The notes under the pieces are model-generated. The model made no database searches. It was not told the DNA's origin and saw only the letters and a program-made list of their open reading frames with translations. DNA of 64,000 bases from Oscillospiraceae bacterium (lineage in GTDB: Bacteria; Bacillota; Clostridia; Saccharofermentanales; Saccharofermentanaceae), in the NCBI GenBank assembly GCA_902775565.1, contig CACYMP010000004.1, forward strand, positions 1 to 64,000. The letters run 5' to 3'. The position numbers and the translations under genes were made by a program. Positions 9,323-17,741 of the stretch are shown here, in pieces; the stretch's first letter is position 1, and every line of letters starts with the position of its first letter.

Positions 9323-10597
9323 TCAGTATTTAATACCTGCTACCTTCCAGTTTCCGTCGATCTTGCAAAGATAAAGATGTGCTGTCGTCTTTACGACCTC
9401 ACGCTCTTTAGAGCCCCAGAACATTTCCATGTGCTGTTCAACATAGGCTTCAACATAAACGATATCCTTTGTGAAGCACTTGAACTCTTTGACCTGCTCG
9501 TTCTTGATATCGACCTTGCCGTGTCTTGTATACCATTCGCGTGAAGAATTTCTCTTGATATCCCTCAGCGTTTTGGAGTTCTTCGGGAAATACTTATCCA
9601 GTGCATAGTTGCCCGCATCCTGCGAGATGTAATTGGCGAAATCCTTTGTAAATGAGATCGCAAACTTCTCTGCAGCTTCTTTATCAGGGCATTCTGCGCT
9701 GTAACCGACCTTGTATTCGCCGGAAGACTTATCTATCTGTGCTTTAACTTCTTTGCCGTCGCTGTCACTTATCTTGATGACCGGCTCCTCATACAATCCC
9801 TTGATCTCATAAACGCACTGCTTCGGCAGCTCCGCATAAGGCTTGAGATATTTGTTCTGTTCAGGATCTATCCCCTGCTCGGTCCTGTATTCGGCAGGAA
9901 CTTCCCTGCCGTTTACGGTAAGCTTGTATGTCTCGGGCAGAGTCAGCTTGAGATTGTAATCTGCAGCCGTATAGAATTCGAGATCACCGGCCTTCCAGGA
10001 TTTGAATCCGTAAGGCAGCGGGTTAGTCTCATCTTCGGCGAGCTTTAACTTTGCGATTATGTGTTTGTCCGTGCAGATATAGTATTCAGGCGCGTTCTCA
10101 GCGTAATCCTCAGTCTGCTTATATGTGAACTCCTTGCCTTTAATGATGTTCTTCATGTACTTCTTGAGCGTGGCATCGTTTTCGAATTCACTGATCTTGG
10201 GTTTCTCGTTTATTAGATTCCAGATCGAATCAAGATCCTGATCGGCGAAAAGCTTCATCGTGCTTTCAGCCTGATGATAAGGAAGGCTCGACTGATAGAG
10301 TTCTTCATATTTTCCCAGAAAGCTGTTAAACCATATAAGACCGATGCATATAGCTGCCGTCAGTACGACGAGCCAGATGATAAGGCCCTTTGTAAATCTG
10401 CTGATCCCGGGTTTCTTCTTTTCAGGTGTTTCGGATACTTCCTGCTCAGATCTGTTAGTTTCTTCAGGTTCTTCCTGCTTAACAGGCTTGGAAGGTCTCG
10501 CCTCTTTCACGGGCCCGGCCGGCCTTTTCTGAACAGCAGGCTTTCCGGTTCCCGCAGGATTTGCCGGTCTGACCGGCTTACTGTTTTGTTCAGCCAT
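9323..10597 (-). CDS. Membrane-anchored hypothetical protein with Pro/Lys-rich N terminus
   Basis: Not recognised. The 424 residues comprise a cytoplasmic, low-complexity N terminus rich in Pro, Lys, Ala and Glu (about residues 1-65), one membrane segment (about 69-92, FTKGLIIWLVVLTAAICIGL) and a soluble extracellular part of about 330 residues. The outer part ends in a stretch that resembles an NTF2-like or conjugation-protein-type fold (VVKTTAHLYLCKIDGNWKVAGIKY: compact beta strands ending in a KVAGI motif), but this is a weak impression. The gene starts 2 bases after the stop of the phosphodiester glycosidase gene. The two proteins share topology (single-pass, long charged cytoplasmic N terminus), so they probably act together at the cell surface. 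The ATG at 10597 is preceded by AAGGAGGCC inside the upstream stop region. Confidence 0.7.
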   Translation of the reverse strand: MAEQNSKPVRPANPAGTGKPAVQKRPAGPVKEARPSKPVKQEEPEETNRSEQEVSETPEKKKPGISRFTKGLIIWLVVLTAAICIGLIWFNSFLGKYEELYQSSLPYHQAESTMKLFADQDLDSIWNLINEKPKISEFENDATLKKYMKNIIKGKEFTYKQTEDYAENAPEYYICTDKHIIAKLKLAEDETNPLPYGFKSWKAGDLEFYTAADYNLKLTLPETYKLTVNGREVPAEYRTEQGIDPEQNKYLKPYAELPKQCVYEIKGLYEEPVIKISDSDGKEVKAQIDKSSGEYKVGYSAECPDKEAAEKFAISFTKDFANYISQDAGNYALDKYFPKNSKTLRDIKRNSSREWYTRHGKVDIKNEQVKEFKCFTKDIVYVEAYVEQHMEMFWGSKEREVVKTTAHLYLCKIDGNWKVAGIKY

Positions 10598-10599
10598 CT

Positions 10600-12201
10600 T
10601 TAGGCCTCCTTAGCGGGAGCCTGGGCATTATTTGACGCAGACTTGGGAAGTACTACGAAAGCTGTAGGCATCTTTCTGCTCTGTCTGATGCTCGAGCTTG
10701 AAACGAGCTCCTCATTGTTGTACCACATAGCAGAAGACATTCCGCCGTCGAGGTTTGCAGCGTTTACCGCGCCGTATTCCTTCATTACATCGATGAGGTC
10801 GGCCATAGTAGCGCCCATTGATGCAGTCTTTCTTCCTTCGATAACGAGCAGGAGGACAGCTCCGTCTTCACGCTGGCCGATGGCCGTTCTCGGATTAAGG
10901 CCGCCGCTGTTTCCGCTGTACTTGGCTGCAACGCCGTTTACGATAAGCGTAGGTCCGAATGAGACAGCGTCTCTTACTCCGATACCGATAGCCTGCTGTG
11001 CGGTCATTCTACCGACTACAAGGACGTTATCCTTTGTAAATCCGTAAACATCATATGTTCCGCCCGGGTAACCCATTCTGAGCTTGCCGTCAGCGATAAC
11101 TATTCCTTCAGGCCAGCCGCCTATTCCCATTCCGCCCTTGTCTTCGTACTTACCGCCGTTGATGCCGCCGATGGCACCGGACTTTTCGATATGTTCCTTG
11201 AGCGTATAGCCTGCGCCTCTGTGGTTATATTCTTCGAGTGTGGATACCTTTACTCTTGAAGGATCCTGAACGACCATCATAACGCCGCGGTACATAGGTC
11301 CGCTGATCTCGTGGATCTCTACTCCGTCTCCGTCCGGATCATATGGATTGACAGCATTCGCATTCGCGTTTGCATTCTTTGGAGCGATCTTTACGAGTGC
11401 AGTATTTGTGATCGTATCGAATTCCTGCGTCTTGTTCCTGTTAAGGATCTCCTGGATCTCTTCATCGGAGAGCACGAGCTGAGCCATTACTCCGCCTACA
11501 GACGACTCCATAACTGAAGATACGAACTGATCGCGAAGATGCGGGGAAGGTCCCTTCATGATGATACCGAGGAATGTATAGAATCCGCACAATATAAGCA
11601 CGAGTGAGAATACAAGTACGATAGATGCCCTCCCGGCAACCATGAGTCCGATCTTAAAGACCTTACGTACCGTTTCCGCCTGTTTCTTTTTTCTTTCTGC
11701 CTCAGCCCTTAAAGCAGCTCTTCTTGCAGCAGGACTCATTACCGCAGGAGCACTAACACCGCCCCTTACCGCAGGTGCGGCAACAGAAGACTTAATGGGA
11801 GGCTTAACTCCGGGTCTTCTGGCAGCAACTATTGCAGCGCCGGTATTGCCTGATCTCTGAACGGAAGGCTTCATATTTCTGCCGGCAGCCATATTACGGG
11901 TATTGCCGACTGTTACTGTCTTCTTGTTATGTGTGCCGACCGTCATGATATTTCTGCCGGCAAAATGATCCTTATTGTGTGAAGGTGTAACCGAGTAATT
12001 TGCGGGAGGCGTATTCCTGCCTGCGGCTACGGGCTGCTCGATCGTCATCTTTCTCGTCTCATATGCTGCAACGACCTTGTCGATCATCTCATTGCGTCCG
12101 TTTTCCGGAAGGCTCTTCATCTTCCGGTAAAGTGCCTCCTTTTTATCAGGGGCAAGACCCGCTACTATATGCTGAAACTTTGTAACATTGTTATTGCTCA
12201 T
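10600..12201 (-). CDS. Phosphodiester glycosidase (NAGPA-domain) membrane protein
   Basis: A 533-residue protein. The cytoplasmic N terminus (about 170 residues, Ala/Pro/Arg-rich, with an early helical part NVTKFQHIVAGLAPDKKEA) is followed by one membrane segment (RASIVLVFSLVLILCGFYTF) and an extracellular NAGPA domain. Family hallmarks are IGGINGGKY, NPRTAIGQREDGAVLLLVIE and the near C-terminal AANLDGGMSSAMW. This domain occurs in N-acetylglucosamine-1-phosphodiester alpha-N-acetylglucosaminidase and in bacterial exopolysaccharide and cell-wall proteins such as YngK-type glycosidases. The substrate here is probably a surface polymer phosphodiester, by inference. The start is set at the ATG at 12201, preceded by GAAGGGAATAAGTAC; an upstream extension to 12315 lacks a ribosome site. 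It is followed after 2 bases by the 424-residue membrane protein gene. Confidence 0.82.
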   Translation of the reverse strand: MSNNNVTKFQHIVAGLAPDKKEALYRKMKSLPENGRNEMIDKVVAAYETRKMTIEQPVAAGRNTPPANYSVTPSHNKDHFAGRNIMTVGTHNKKTVTVGNTRNMAAGRNMKPSVQRSGNTGAAIVAARRPGVKPPIKSSVAAPAVRGGVSAPAVMSPAARRAALRAEAERKKKQAETVRKVFKIGLMVAGRASIVLVFSLVLILCGFYTFLGIIMKGPSPHLRDQFVSSVMESSVGGVMAQLVLSDEEIQEILNRNKTQEFDTITNTALVKIAPKNANANANAVNPYDPDGDGVEIHEISGPMYRGVMMVVQDPSRVKVSTLEEYNHRGAGYTLKEHIEKSGAIGGINGGKYEDKGGMGIGGWPEGIVIADGKLRMGYPGGTYDVYGFTKDNVLVVGRMTAQQAIGIGVRDAVSFGPTLIVNGVAAKYSGNSGGLNPRTAIGQREDGAVLLLVIEGRKTASMGATMADLIDVMKEYGAVNAANLDGGMSSAMWYNNEELVSSSSIRQSRKMPTAFVVLPKSASNNAQAPAKEA

Positions 12202-12322
12202 GTACTTATTCCCTTCAAAAGCCTCATGCTCAATGAAAGAGCCTGACATAGCGATTATACAAAAAGTACCTGAGCTAAAAGCCGTTGTAAGCAAACCGTA
12301 ATAATATCGGAACAAAGCAGAA

Positions 12323-12357
12323 ATAAAAAAAGAGGCTATCTCATCTGAGATAACCTC
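12323..12357 (-). terminator. Intrinsic terminator of the tRNA operon
   Basis: On minus, AGAGGTTATCTCA pairs with TGAGATAGCCTCT (one mismatched or wobble position) and is followed directly by seven T. It lies 4 bases after the CCA end of tRNA-Phe. Confidence 0.85.
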
Positions 12358-12361
12358 TCTT

Positions 12362-12437
12362 TGGTGCCCAGAGACGGAATCGAACCATCGACACGGGGAT
12401 TTTCAGTCCCCTGCTCTACCGACTGAGCTATCTGGGC
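12362..12437 (-). tRNA. tRNA-Phe (GAA)
   Basis: A 76-base cloverleaf with acceptor GCCCAGA/TCTGGGC, D arm TAGCTCAGTCGGTAGAGCA, anticodon loop CTGAAAA giving GAA, and T arm with GGTTCGATTCC. The 3' CCA is encoded. Last gene of the Val-Asp-Phe transcript, separated from tRNA-Asp by a hairpin. Confidence 0.96.
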
Positions 12438-12438
12438 A

Positions 12439-12478
12439 AAAAACAAGCCGGACATTGCGGAACAAGATCCGGCTTGTT
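12439..12478 (-). terminator. Terminator-like hairpin between tRNA-Asp and tRNA-Phe
   Basis: On minus, AAACAAGCCGGA and TCCGGCTTGTTT form a perfect 12-bp stem around a loop of about 15 bases, and the second arm ends in a run of six T. It fills the whole space between the two tRNAs. It could attenuate tRNA-Phe or act as a processing signal. Confidence 0.6.
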
Positions 12479-12555
12479 TGGCGACGCAGAAGGGTCTCGA
12501 ACCCTCGACCTCCAGCGTGACAGGCTGGCGCTCTAACCAACTGAGCTACTGCGCC
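12479..12555 (-). tRNA. tRNA-Asp (GTC)
   Basis: A 77-base cloverleaf with acceptor GGCGCAG/CTGCGTC (one G-T wobble), anticodon stem CCAGC/GCTGG and loop CTGTCAC giving GTC. The T arm is GGGTTCGAGACCC. Discriminator G and encoded CCA are present. Confidence 0.95.
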
Positions 12556-12558
12556 GTA

Positions 12559-12634
12559 TGGTGGAAACTACAGGGCTCGAACCTGTGACCCTCTGCTTGT
12601 AAGGCAGATGCTCTCCCAGCTGAGCTAAGCTTCC
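12559..12634 (-). tRNA. tRNA-Val (TAC)
   Basis: A 76-base cloverleaf with acceptor GGAAGCT/AGTTTCC, anticodon stem TCTGC/GCAGA and loop CTTACAA giving TAC. The 3' CCA is encoded. First gene of the tRNA operon, about 25 bases downstream of the promoter. Confidence 0.95.
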
Positions 12635-12663
12635 AACACTGTGCTTTTTCAAAGCGCGAATGA

Positions 12664-12692
12664 ATTATAAAATAATACCTTGGTGCTGTCAA
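12664..12692 (-). promoter_or_regulatory. Perfect consensus promoter of the tRNA operon
   Basis: On minus, TTGACA (12687-12692), a 17-base spacer and TATAAT (12664-12669). Both hexamers match the housekeeping consensus exactly. The expected start near 12657 gives a short leader before tRNA-Val. Confidence 0.9.
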
Positions 12693-12700
12693 CTATATTT

Positions 12701-13183
12701 TTATTTTCTGGAATAATAAACGTATAAATATACATTCCCGTCTACTTCTTCATCAATGATATAGACGATGCTCTTCTCTGTATTATTTCCCAGTTTGGAG
12801 CCCAGGATCCATATCACTGCATCAGATTTCGGCTGCGGCTTGATGGAAACTTTGGTCAAAGCCTGTTCCTCATACTGCTTATAACCTTCCATGCCGCAAA
12901 AGCCGCCACCGCCGCCATAAGCAACGCTGAGCAGATCCACATAATTACCAAATTGATTGTTTACGATCCTGAATTTGGCTTCGTAAGCTGCTCTCGCAAA
13001 AAGGAAACCGGTCTTATTGATCTTCTGCAGCTGCAGATTCTGATCCTGAGAAATCTTTACCACATTCGTCCTGTCGAGCAGGGCACTAGTTCTGTCGTAA
13101 TAAAATCCGATACCCAGCACGATCACGAGTACAACGGTAATGAGTATCAGAAAAAATTCTCTTTTGTTAATTGGCAGTTCCAT
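12701..13183 (-). CDS. Small membrane-anchored hypothetical protein
   Basis: Not recognised. 160 residues: a charged N terminus (MELPINKREF), one membrane segment (about residues 9-27, rich in Val/Leu/Ile) and an extracellular part of about 130 residues containing a glycine-rich turn with a single Cys (YGGGGGFCGMEGY). The C terminus alternates beta-strand-like stretches (SIVYIIDEEVDGNVYLYVYY). It begins 14 bases after the tatD stop, with GGAGAAAACAA as ribosome site, so it is the last gene of the metG-tatD transcript. Its 3' end is 9 bases from the -35 of the tRNA promoter. No functional link to tatD is evident. Confidence 0.65.
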   Translation of the reverse strand: MELPINKREFFLILITVVLVIVLGIGFYYDRTSALLDRTNVVKISQDQNLQLQKINKTGFLFARAAYEAKFRIVNNQFGNYVDLLSVAYGGGGGFCGMEGYKQYEEQALTKVSIKPQPKSDAVIWILGSKLGNNTEKSIVYIIDEEVDGNVYLYVYYSRK

Positions 13184-13197
13184 TTGTTTTCTCCGTT

Positions 13198-14013
13198 TCA
13201 GGAAAGGCCGTACAGCCTGTTTCCGTTATCATAGGTTATCCTTGCCGCTTCTTCAAGCGTAATTCCTTTTATCTCCGCGACCTTCATGCATACGAAAGGC
13301 ACGTGGCAGGGTTCATTTGTTGTTCCGCGGTTCGGTTCCGGCGTAAGGTACGGACTGTCCGTCTCGATAACGATCCTGTCCGGCGGAGCGTTCCTTAACA
13401 CTTCAGGCGTCTTCTTATTGTTCTTAAACGTAAGCGGTCCGTCAAAGCCTATGAAAAAGCCCATCTTTATAAGCTCCTGTGAAGCCTCCACGGAGCACGA
13501 ACAGCAGTGGCATACTCCGGGTTCTTTTCTCAGCCTGCCCTCTTTATAGAACTTTCTGAGGATATCCAGGCAGTCACCCGTGGCGTCACGTTCGTGAAGG
13601 ATAAACGGGATGTCGTATTCGTATGCCATAGTCAGCTGCTTCTCGAAAACAGCCTTCTGGACATCTCTTTCAGAAAGGTCGTAGTAATAATCGAGTCCGA
13701 TCTCGCCTATTGCGCGCACTCTTCTTTCTTCCCTGTGCTCAAGGCAGTCCCTGATGTATGTTTCCGTATCCTCATCGTAGTCCTTTGCCTCATGCGGATG
13801 AACACCGACCGACGCATACAGCGCAACGCCCTCAGTGCCGTTATAAGCCGATGCAGTCTCAACGGCAAGGACGGACGTCCTCTTTGAGTCACCCGGTATC
13901 AGGATACGGTTTACGCCGCTTGCAGCGCTTCTTACGAGGATATCTTTAATGTCCGTCTCATCCTCAGCATATCTGCGCGCATAGATATGGGCATGAGTAT
14001 CAAAGAAACTCAT
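13198..14013 (-). CDS. tatD: TatD-family metal-dependent hydrolase (DNase)
   Basis: 271 residues of the TatD amidohydrolase TIM barrel. Metal and catalytic positions seen are FFDTHAHIYA (residues 3-12, HxH), GEIGLDYYYD (bridging Glu), FILHERDA (His), GVCHCCSCS (His) and IETDSPYL (Asp). Family members are cytoplasmic metal-dependent 3' exonucleases or other hydrolases (YcfH/YabD type). I place the start at the ATG at 14013, where the HxH motif begins two residues later; a longer reading to 14118 would run into metG. It follows metG after 43 bases, a classic neighbour pair in Gram-positive bacteria (metS-yabD). The ribosome site is weak. Confidence 0.9.
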   Translation of the reverse strand: MSFFDTHAHIYARRYAEDETDIKDILVRSAASGVNRILIPGDSKRTSVLAVETASAYNGTEGVALYASVGVHPHEAKDYDEDTETYIRDCLEHREERRVRAIGEIGLDYYYDLSERDVQKAVFEKQLTMAYEYDIPFILHERDATGDCLDILRKFYKEGRLRKEPGVCHCCSCSVEASQELIKMGFFIGFDGPLTFKNNKKTPEVLRNAPPDRIVIETDSPYLTPEPNRGTTNEPCHVPFVCMKVAEIKGITLEEAARITYDNGNRLYGLS

Positions 14014-14056
14014 GCCCGGATCTTCTGGTTTGAAATAACTGACCTGTCTCACGTTA

Positions 14057-15997
14057 TCAGGAAATATCAGATCCCGGCTTAACGGAATCGGGGAACTCGA
14101 TAACGCGGTAACCGTCACCGTGCTTGACAGAGAGGATCATACCGTTGCTCTCAAAACCCATCATCTTGCGGGGTTCGAGGTTTACGATCATCGCAAGTGT
14201 CTTGCCGATAAGCTCTTCCGGCTTGTAGTACTTGGCGATGCCTGAAAGCACCTGTCTCTCGCCGAAGCCGTCATCGACCTTGAACTTAAGGAGCTTGTCG
14301 GACTTGGGAACGTTCTCGCACTCAAGGACCTTAACGGCTCTGAGGTCTAATGCAGCGAAGTTATCGAACTTGGTAAGTTCCTTCAAGGGCTCAAGATCTG
14401 AAGCGGGTTCCTCCTTCTTGGGAGCAAGTGCAGCAAGCTCTTCGAGTTCCTTCTCAACGTCGATCCTCGGGAAAAGGACGGGGCCCTTCTTGACTGTTAC
14501 GTCAGCAGGCAGCAGGTACTTCTTCTCTGAATCGTACCAGCCCGTGTTCTCTTCCGTTGCGCCGATCTGTTCGAAGATCTGCGGAGCTGTATGAGGCATG
14601 ACAGGAGTAAGAAGAATGGTAACTCTTCTGACTGCATCGAGAAGGTTGTAAAGTACTGCTGCAAGACGGGGCTTTGCAGTCTCATCCTTAGCAAGCTTCC
14701 ATGGCTCGTTCTCGTCGATATATTTGTTTGCTCTTGCAACGACCTTGAAGATCGCCTCCAAGCCCTCTGAGAAACGGCAGGTGCCGAAAGTATCGGAAAC
14801 AACAGGCTGAAGTGCATCGAGCTGGGATACGAGATCCATGTCAGCTTCGGTAAACTCTTTTTCAGCAGGCAGTGTGCCGTCAAAATACTTGATGGCCATT
14901 GCAACCGTTCTGGATACGAGATTACCTAAGTCATTTGCGAGGTCAGCGTTGTATCTGTTGAACATCATCTCGTTGGAGTAAGGCATGTCGGAACCGAATA
15001 CCATCTCGCGGAGGAGGTGGAATCTCAGCGCATCAACGCCGTATCTGTCGCAGAGAACGAACGGATCGATAACGTTGCCCTTGGACTTGCTCATCTTTCC
15101 GCCGTCGCCGAAAGTGATCCAGCCGTGACCGTAGACCTTCTGGGGTACGGGCTCACCCAAAGCCATCAGGATAGAAGGCCAGATGAGAGAGTGGAACCTT
15201 ACGATCTCCTTGGCCATGACGTGCATGTCAGCCGGCCAGTATTTCTCGTAGTCGTTATATGTATCGTTCATGAATCCGAGCGCGGAGATATAGTTCGTGA
15301 GCGCGTCGATCCAGACGTATACGATGTGCTTATCGTCAAATGTTACCGGGATGCCCCATGTAAAGCTCGTTCTTGAGACGCAGAGGTCCTGTAAGCCCGG
15401 ATCGATGAAGTTGTGGATCATCTCGTTGACTCTGGACTTGGGGTTAAGGAAGTTCTTTTCCTCATCGAGAAGGAGCTCCTTGAGCTTGGGTGCAAAGTGG
15501 GAGAGCTTAAAGAAATAAGCTTCTTCGGAAGCATCCGTTACGTCCCTTCCGCAGTCGGGGCACTTGCCGTCAACAAGCTGGCTTTCAGTCCAGAAGGACT
15601 CGCAGGGTGTACAGTATTTGCCCTTGTATTCGCTCTTGTAGATCCAGCCGTCCTTGTAGAGCTTCTCGAAAATGTTCTGAACCGTCTTGATGTGGTAGTC
15701 ATCAGTGGTACGGACATATCTGTCATAGGAAATGCCGAGTCTTGCCCAGAGCTTCTTGAAGTTGGCGACGATGTCGTCAACGTAAGCCTTGGGGGTTACT
15801 CCCGCTTCCTGAGCCTTTTTCTCGATCTTCTGGCCGTGCTCGTCAGTACCGGTAAGGAACATTACATCGTAGCCCTGCATTCGCTTCATTCGTGCGATAC
15901 AATCGCAAGCGATCGTCGTGTAGCAATGTCCGATGTGCGGATTGCCCGACGGATAGTAAATGGGCGTAGTGATGTAGAATGGTTTCTTGTCTGCCAT
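14057..15997 (-). CDS. metG: Methionyl-tRNA synthetase
   Basis: A 646-residue class I synthetase charging tRNA-Met. The HIGH signature is in YYPSGNPHIGHCYTT (about residues 13-27), a Cys knuckle follows (CTPCESFW ... CPDCGRD), and KMSKSKGNVIDPF is the KMSKS loop. The anticodon-binding helical domain follows, then a C-terminal OB-fold tRNA-binding (Trbp111-like) domain (DLRAVKVLECENVPKSDKLL). The C-terminal dimerisation and tRNA-binding domain fits Gram-positive MetRS. The ribosome site is AAGGAGGCCGTT before the ATG. Transcribed from its own promoter at 16038-16066 with tatD downstream. No T-box leader is visible. Confidence 0.96.
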   Translation of the reverse strand: MADKKPFYITTPIYYPSGNPHIGHCYTTIACDCIARMKRMQGYDVMFLTGTDEHGQKIEKKAQEAGVTPKAYVDDIVANFKKLWARLGISYDRYVRTTDDYHIKTVQNIFEKLYKDGWIYKSEYKGKYCTPCESFWTESQLVDGKCPDCGRDVTDASEEAYFFKLSHFAPKLKELLLDEEKNFLNPKSRVNEMIHNFIDPGLQDLCVSRTSFTWGIPVTFDDKHIVYVWIDALTNYISALGFMNDTYNDYEKYWPADMHVMAKEIVRFHSLIWPSILMALGEPVPQKVYGHGWITFGDGGKMSKSKGNVIDPFVLCDRYGVDALRFHLLREMVFGSDMPYSNEMMFNRYNADLANDLGNLVSRTVAMAIKYFDGTLPAEKEFTEADMDLVSQLDALQPVVSDTFGTCRFSEGLEAIFKVVARANKYIDENEPWKLAKDETAKPRLAAVLYNLLDAVRRVTILLTPVMPHTAPQIFEQIGATEENTGWYDSEKKYLLPADVTVKKGPVLFPRIDVEKELEELAALAPKKEEPASDLEPLKELTKFDNFAALDLRAVKVLECENVPKSDKLLKFKVDDGFGERQVLSGIAKYYKPEELIGKTLAMIVNLEPRKMMGFESNGMILSVKHGDGYRVIEFPDSVKPGSDIS

Positions 15998-16037
15998 AAC
16001 GGCCTCCTTATAGTGACTTAAAGTCTAAAACTTATTG

Positions 16038-16066
16038 ATTATAAATATTTATAGCGGTGTTTTCAA
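16038..16066 (-). promoter_or_regulatory. Promoter of metG-tatD
   Basis: On minus, TTGAAA (16061-16066), 17-base spacer, TATAAT (16038-16043). It sits between the rsmI stop (16079) and metG, giving a leader of about 35 bases. Confidence 0.7.
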
Positions 16067-16078
16067 GAATCGCGGGGC

Positions 16079-16915
16079 TTATTTGCCGTCCTTGAGCTTC
16101 ATCGCCTGATTATAGGCTTCCTTCTTATTCATGCCTGTCAGTTCCGAAACAACTGAAGCAACATCTTTGGTCGACATTCCCTTCTCGCAGAGCATTCCGA
16201 TAAGCTTGTCCGCTTCCACCATGCCGGAAGCACCCGTTTCCTTTTCGGGGAGCGGCTCAAGGCAGATGCAGAACTCGCCTTTAGGTTCGGTCTTCTGATA
16301 GTATTCACGAAGCTCATCGACACTCATGCGGATGGCCTGCTCATATTTTTTGGTAAGCTCCCTGCAGACCGAGACCTTGCATGAGCCGAAACCTGCCTCG
16401 GAAAGTTCATCGAAAAGCTTTCTTATGCGGTGCGGAGCCTCATAGAGCACGATCGTCTCATGAACATCCGTCAGGGCCTTTATGCGCTTCTTTCTGTCGC
16501 TGCCTTCAGAAGGCAAAAAACCCTCGAAATGGAAGTATCTCGTATCAAGCCCCGAGATCGCAAGAGCTGCCGTTACAGCTGAAGGACCGGGGATCACGGA
16601 TACTTCTATCCCCTTTTCGATTGCAAGCTTGACGAGATCTGCGCCGGGATCGCTTATCGCGGGCATTCCCGCATCAGAGACCTGAACTACATTCAGACCT
16701 TCTTCGAGCAGCTTGATTATGCCCTCACCGCTCGCTGCCTTGTTATGTTCGTGATATGAGATAAGGCGCTTGCCCGTGATCTCAAGAGCCTGAAGCAAAA
16801 GTCCTGTTACCCTGGTGTCTTCGCACGCAATGACATCGGCAGCTTCAAGAGCTTCTAGAGCGCGCTGCGATATATCCTTCAAATTGCCGATCGGCGTTCC
16901 GACTAGATAAAGCAA
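16079..16915 (-). CDS. rsmI: 16S rRNA (cytidine1402-2'-O)-methyltransferase
   Basis: 278 residues of the tetrapyrrole-methylase fold. RsmI hallmarks are YLVGTPIGNLKDIS at the N terminus, ACEDTRVTGLLL, SDAGMPAISDPGADLV and IPGPSAVTAALAISGL. The enzyme uses SAM to 2'-O-methylate C1402 of 16S rRNA in the decoding centre. The last 60 residues (LIGMLCEKGMSTKDVASVV) form the small helical C-terminal domain common in the family. Its first 13 bases overlap the end of the TrmN6-like gene, so the two methyltransferases are co-translated. The same pairing occurs in other Bacillota, upstream of or near metS. Confidence 0.93.
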   Translation of the reverse strand: MLYLVGTPIGNLKDISQRALEALEAADVIACEDTRVTGLLLQALEITGKRLISYHEHNKAASGEGIIKLLEEGLNVVQVSDAGMPAISDPGADLVKLAIEKGIEVSVIPGPSAVTAALAISGLDTRYFHFEGFLPSEGSDRKKRIKALTDVHETIVLYEAPHRIRKLFDELSEAGFGSCKVSVCRELTKKYEQAIRMSVDELREYYQKTEPKGEFCICLEPLPEKETGASGMVEADKLIGMLCEKGMSTKDVASVVSELTGMNKKEAYNQAMKLKDGK

Positions 16916-17637
16916 TCCGTGTGTTCCTCCGTATAGATCTTATTGATCCGCTCCGAGTCCATATAAAGCGGCGGGAGCACTTTGAATTCAGTATTGGGCG
17001 AGCCTTTCTTGCCCGCGAGCAGGAAAAGGAACGCGTCCTTTTCAGCTGATGCGTGGACGCTGATAAGCCTTGACGGTGCAAGCTTGTATTTTCCGAACAG
17101 TTCCATGCATTCGGGCAGTCTTGAAGGCGCCATGCACATTACAGTATAACCCGAAGACATCCTCGTTCTCGCGGAAGCGCAGGAGATAAAGTCCTCAAGA
17201 CTTCCCTTTTCATTGAACCTTGCGGTCAAAACATTTTCTTTATCCGTGACCACAGACTTGTCCGTCTGATAAAACGGCGGGTTCATGAAAACGATATCGT
17301 AAAGATTGTCCTTCAATTCACGCGGCAGTTCCCTGACATCAGAGTTATATGCTTTGATGCGGTCTCCGGCATTGTTGAGCGCGATGTTCTCAAGGAGCGC
17401 ATCGTAAGGCTCTTTCATTACCTCAACGCAATCGATTGAAGCTTCAGGTCTGCGTGCAGCTACGAGCATCGCACAGCCGCCTGCGCTGCTGCCCAGTTCG
17501 AGCATCTTAGAGCTCTTCCCTTTCCTGGCAAAAGACGCGGCAAACCACGCGAGCAGAACGCCCGCGGTATCAAGCTTGAAACAGTTGTCAGGCTGGATCA
17601 GCTTAAAGCCGTTTCTTCCGAGATCCTCAATCGCCAT
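16903..17637 (-). CDS. TrmN6-like SAM-dependent N6-adenine methyltransferase
   Basis: A 244-residue Rossmann methyltransferase. SAM motif I is LELGSSAGGCAMLVAARR (about residues 47-64). The acidic end of strand 2 is SIDCVEVMKEP, and the base-flipping catalytic motif is FMNPPFYQ (NPPF). The N terminus (LIQPDNCFKLDTAGVLLAWF) matches the YfiC/TrmN6 family, which methylates A37 of tRNA-Val; in Gram-positive bacteria the family member is usually annotated tRNA1(Val) methyltransferase (YabB). The real substrate is inferred from homology. It overlaps rsmI by 13 bases. A lone TATAAT on minus at 17661-17666 lacks a convincing -35. Confidence 0.85.
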   Translation of the reverse strand: MAIEDLGRNGFKLIQPDNCFKLDTAGVLLAWFAASFARKGKSSKMLELGSSAGGCAMLVAARRPEASIDCVEVMKEPYDALLENIALNNAGDRIKAYNSDVRELPRELKDNLYDIVFMNPPFYQTDKSVVTDKENVLTARFNEKGSLEDFISCASARTRMSSGYTVMCMAPSRLPECMELFGKYKLAPSRLISVHASAEKDAFLFLLAGKKGSPNTEFKVLPPLYMDSERINKIYTEEHTDCFI

Positions 17638-17692
17638 AACGCCCTCCGTATAACGCGTTTATTATAGCACGCAGCAAGAAGTTATCCTCTCC

Positions 17693-17723
17693 AAATAAAA
17701 GGTCCCGGAACAAGTCCGGGACC
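17693..17723 (-). terminator. Terminator of the LRR lipoprotein gene
   Basis: On minus, GGTCCCGGA and TCCGGGACC form a perfect 9-bp stem with a 5-base loop, followed by TTTTATTT. It lies 19 bases after the stop of the LRR lipoprotein. Confidence 0.88.
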
Positions 17724-17741
17724 GGTTTCGTTTGTTGCTTC

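Noticed and set aside
12202..12315. N-terminal extension of the phosphodiester glycosidase
   Set aside because: No ribosome site, and the extension ends at the tRNA operon terminator; ATG 12201 with GAAGGG is better.
16038..16078. T-box or SAM riboswitch before metG
   Set aside because: The gap between rsmI and metG is only 81 bases and the promoter is close to metG; no room for such an element.
17661..17666. Promoter for the TrmN6-like gene
   Set aside because: A perfect TATAAT on minus is present but no acceptable -35 lies 16-18 bases upstream and no extended -10; left as a note only.
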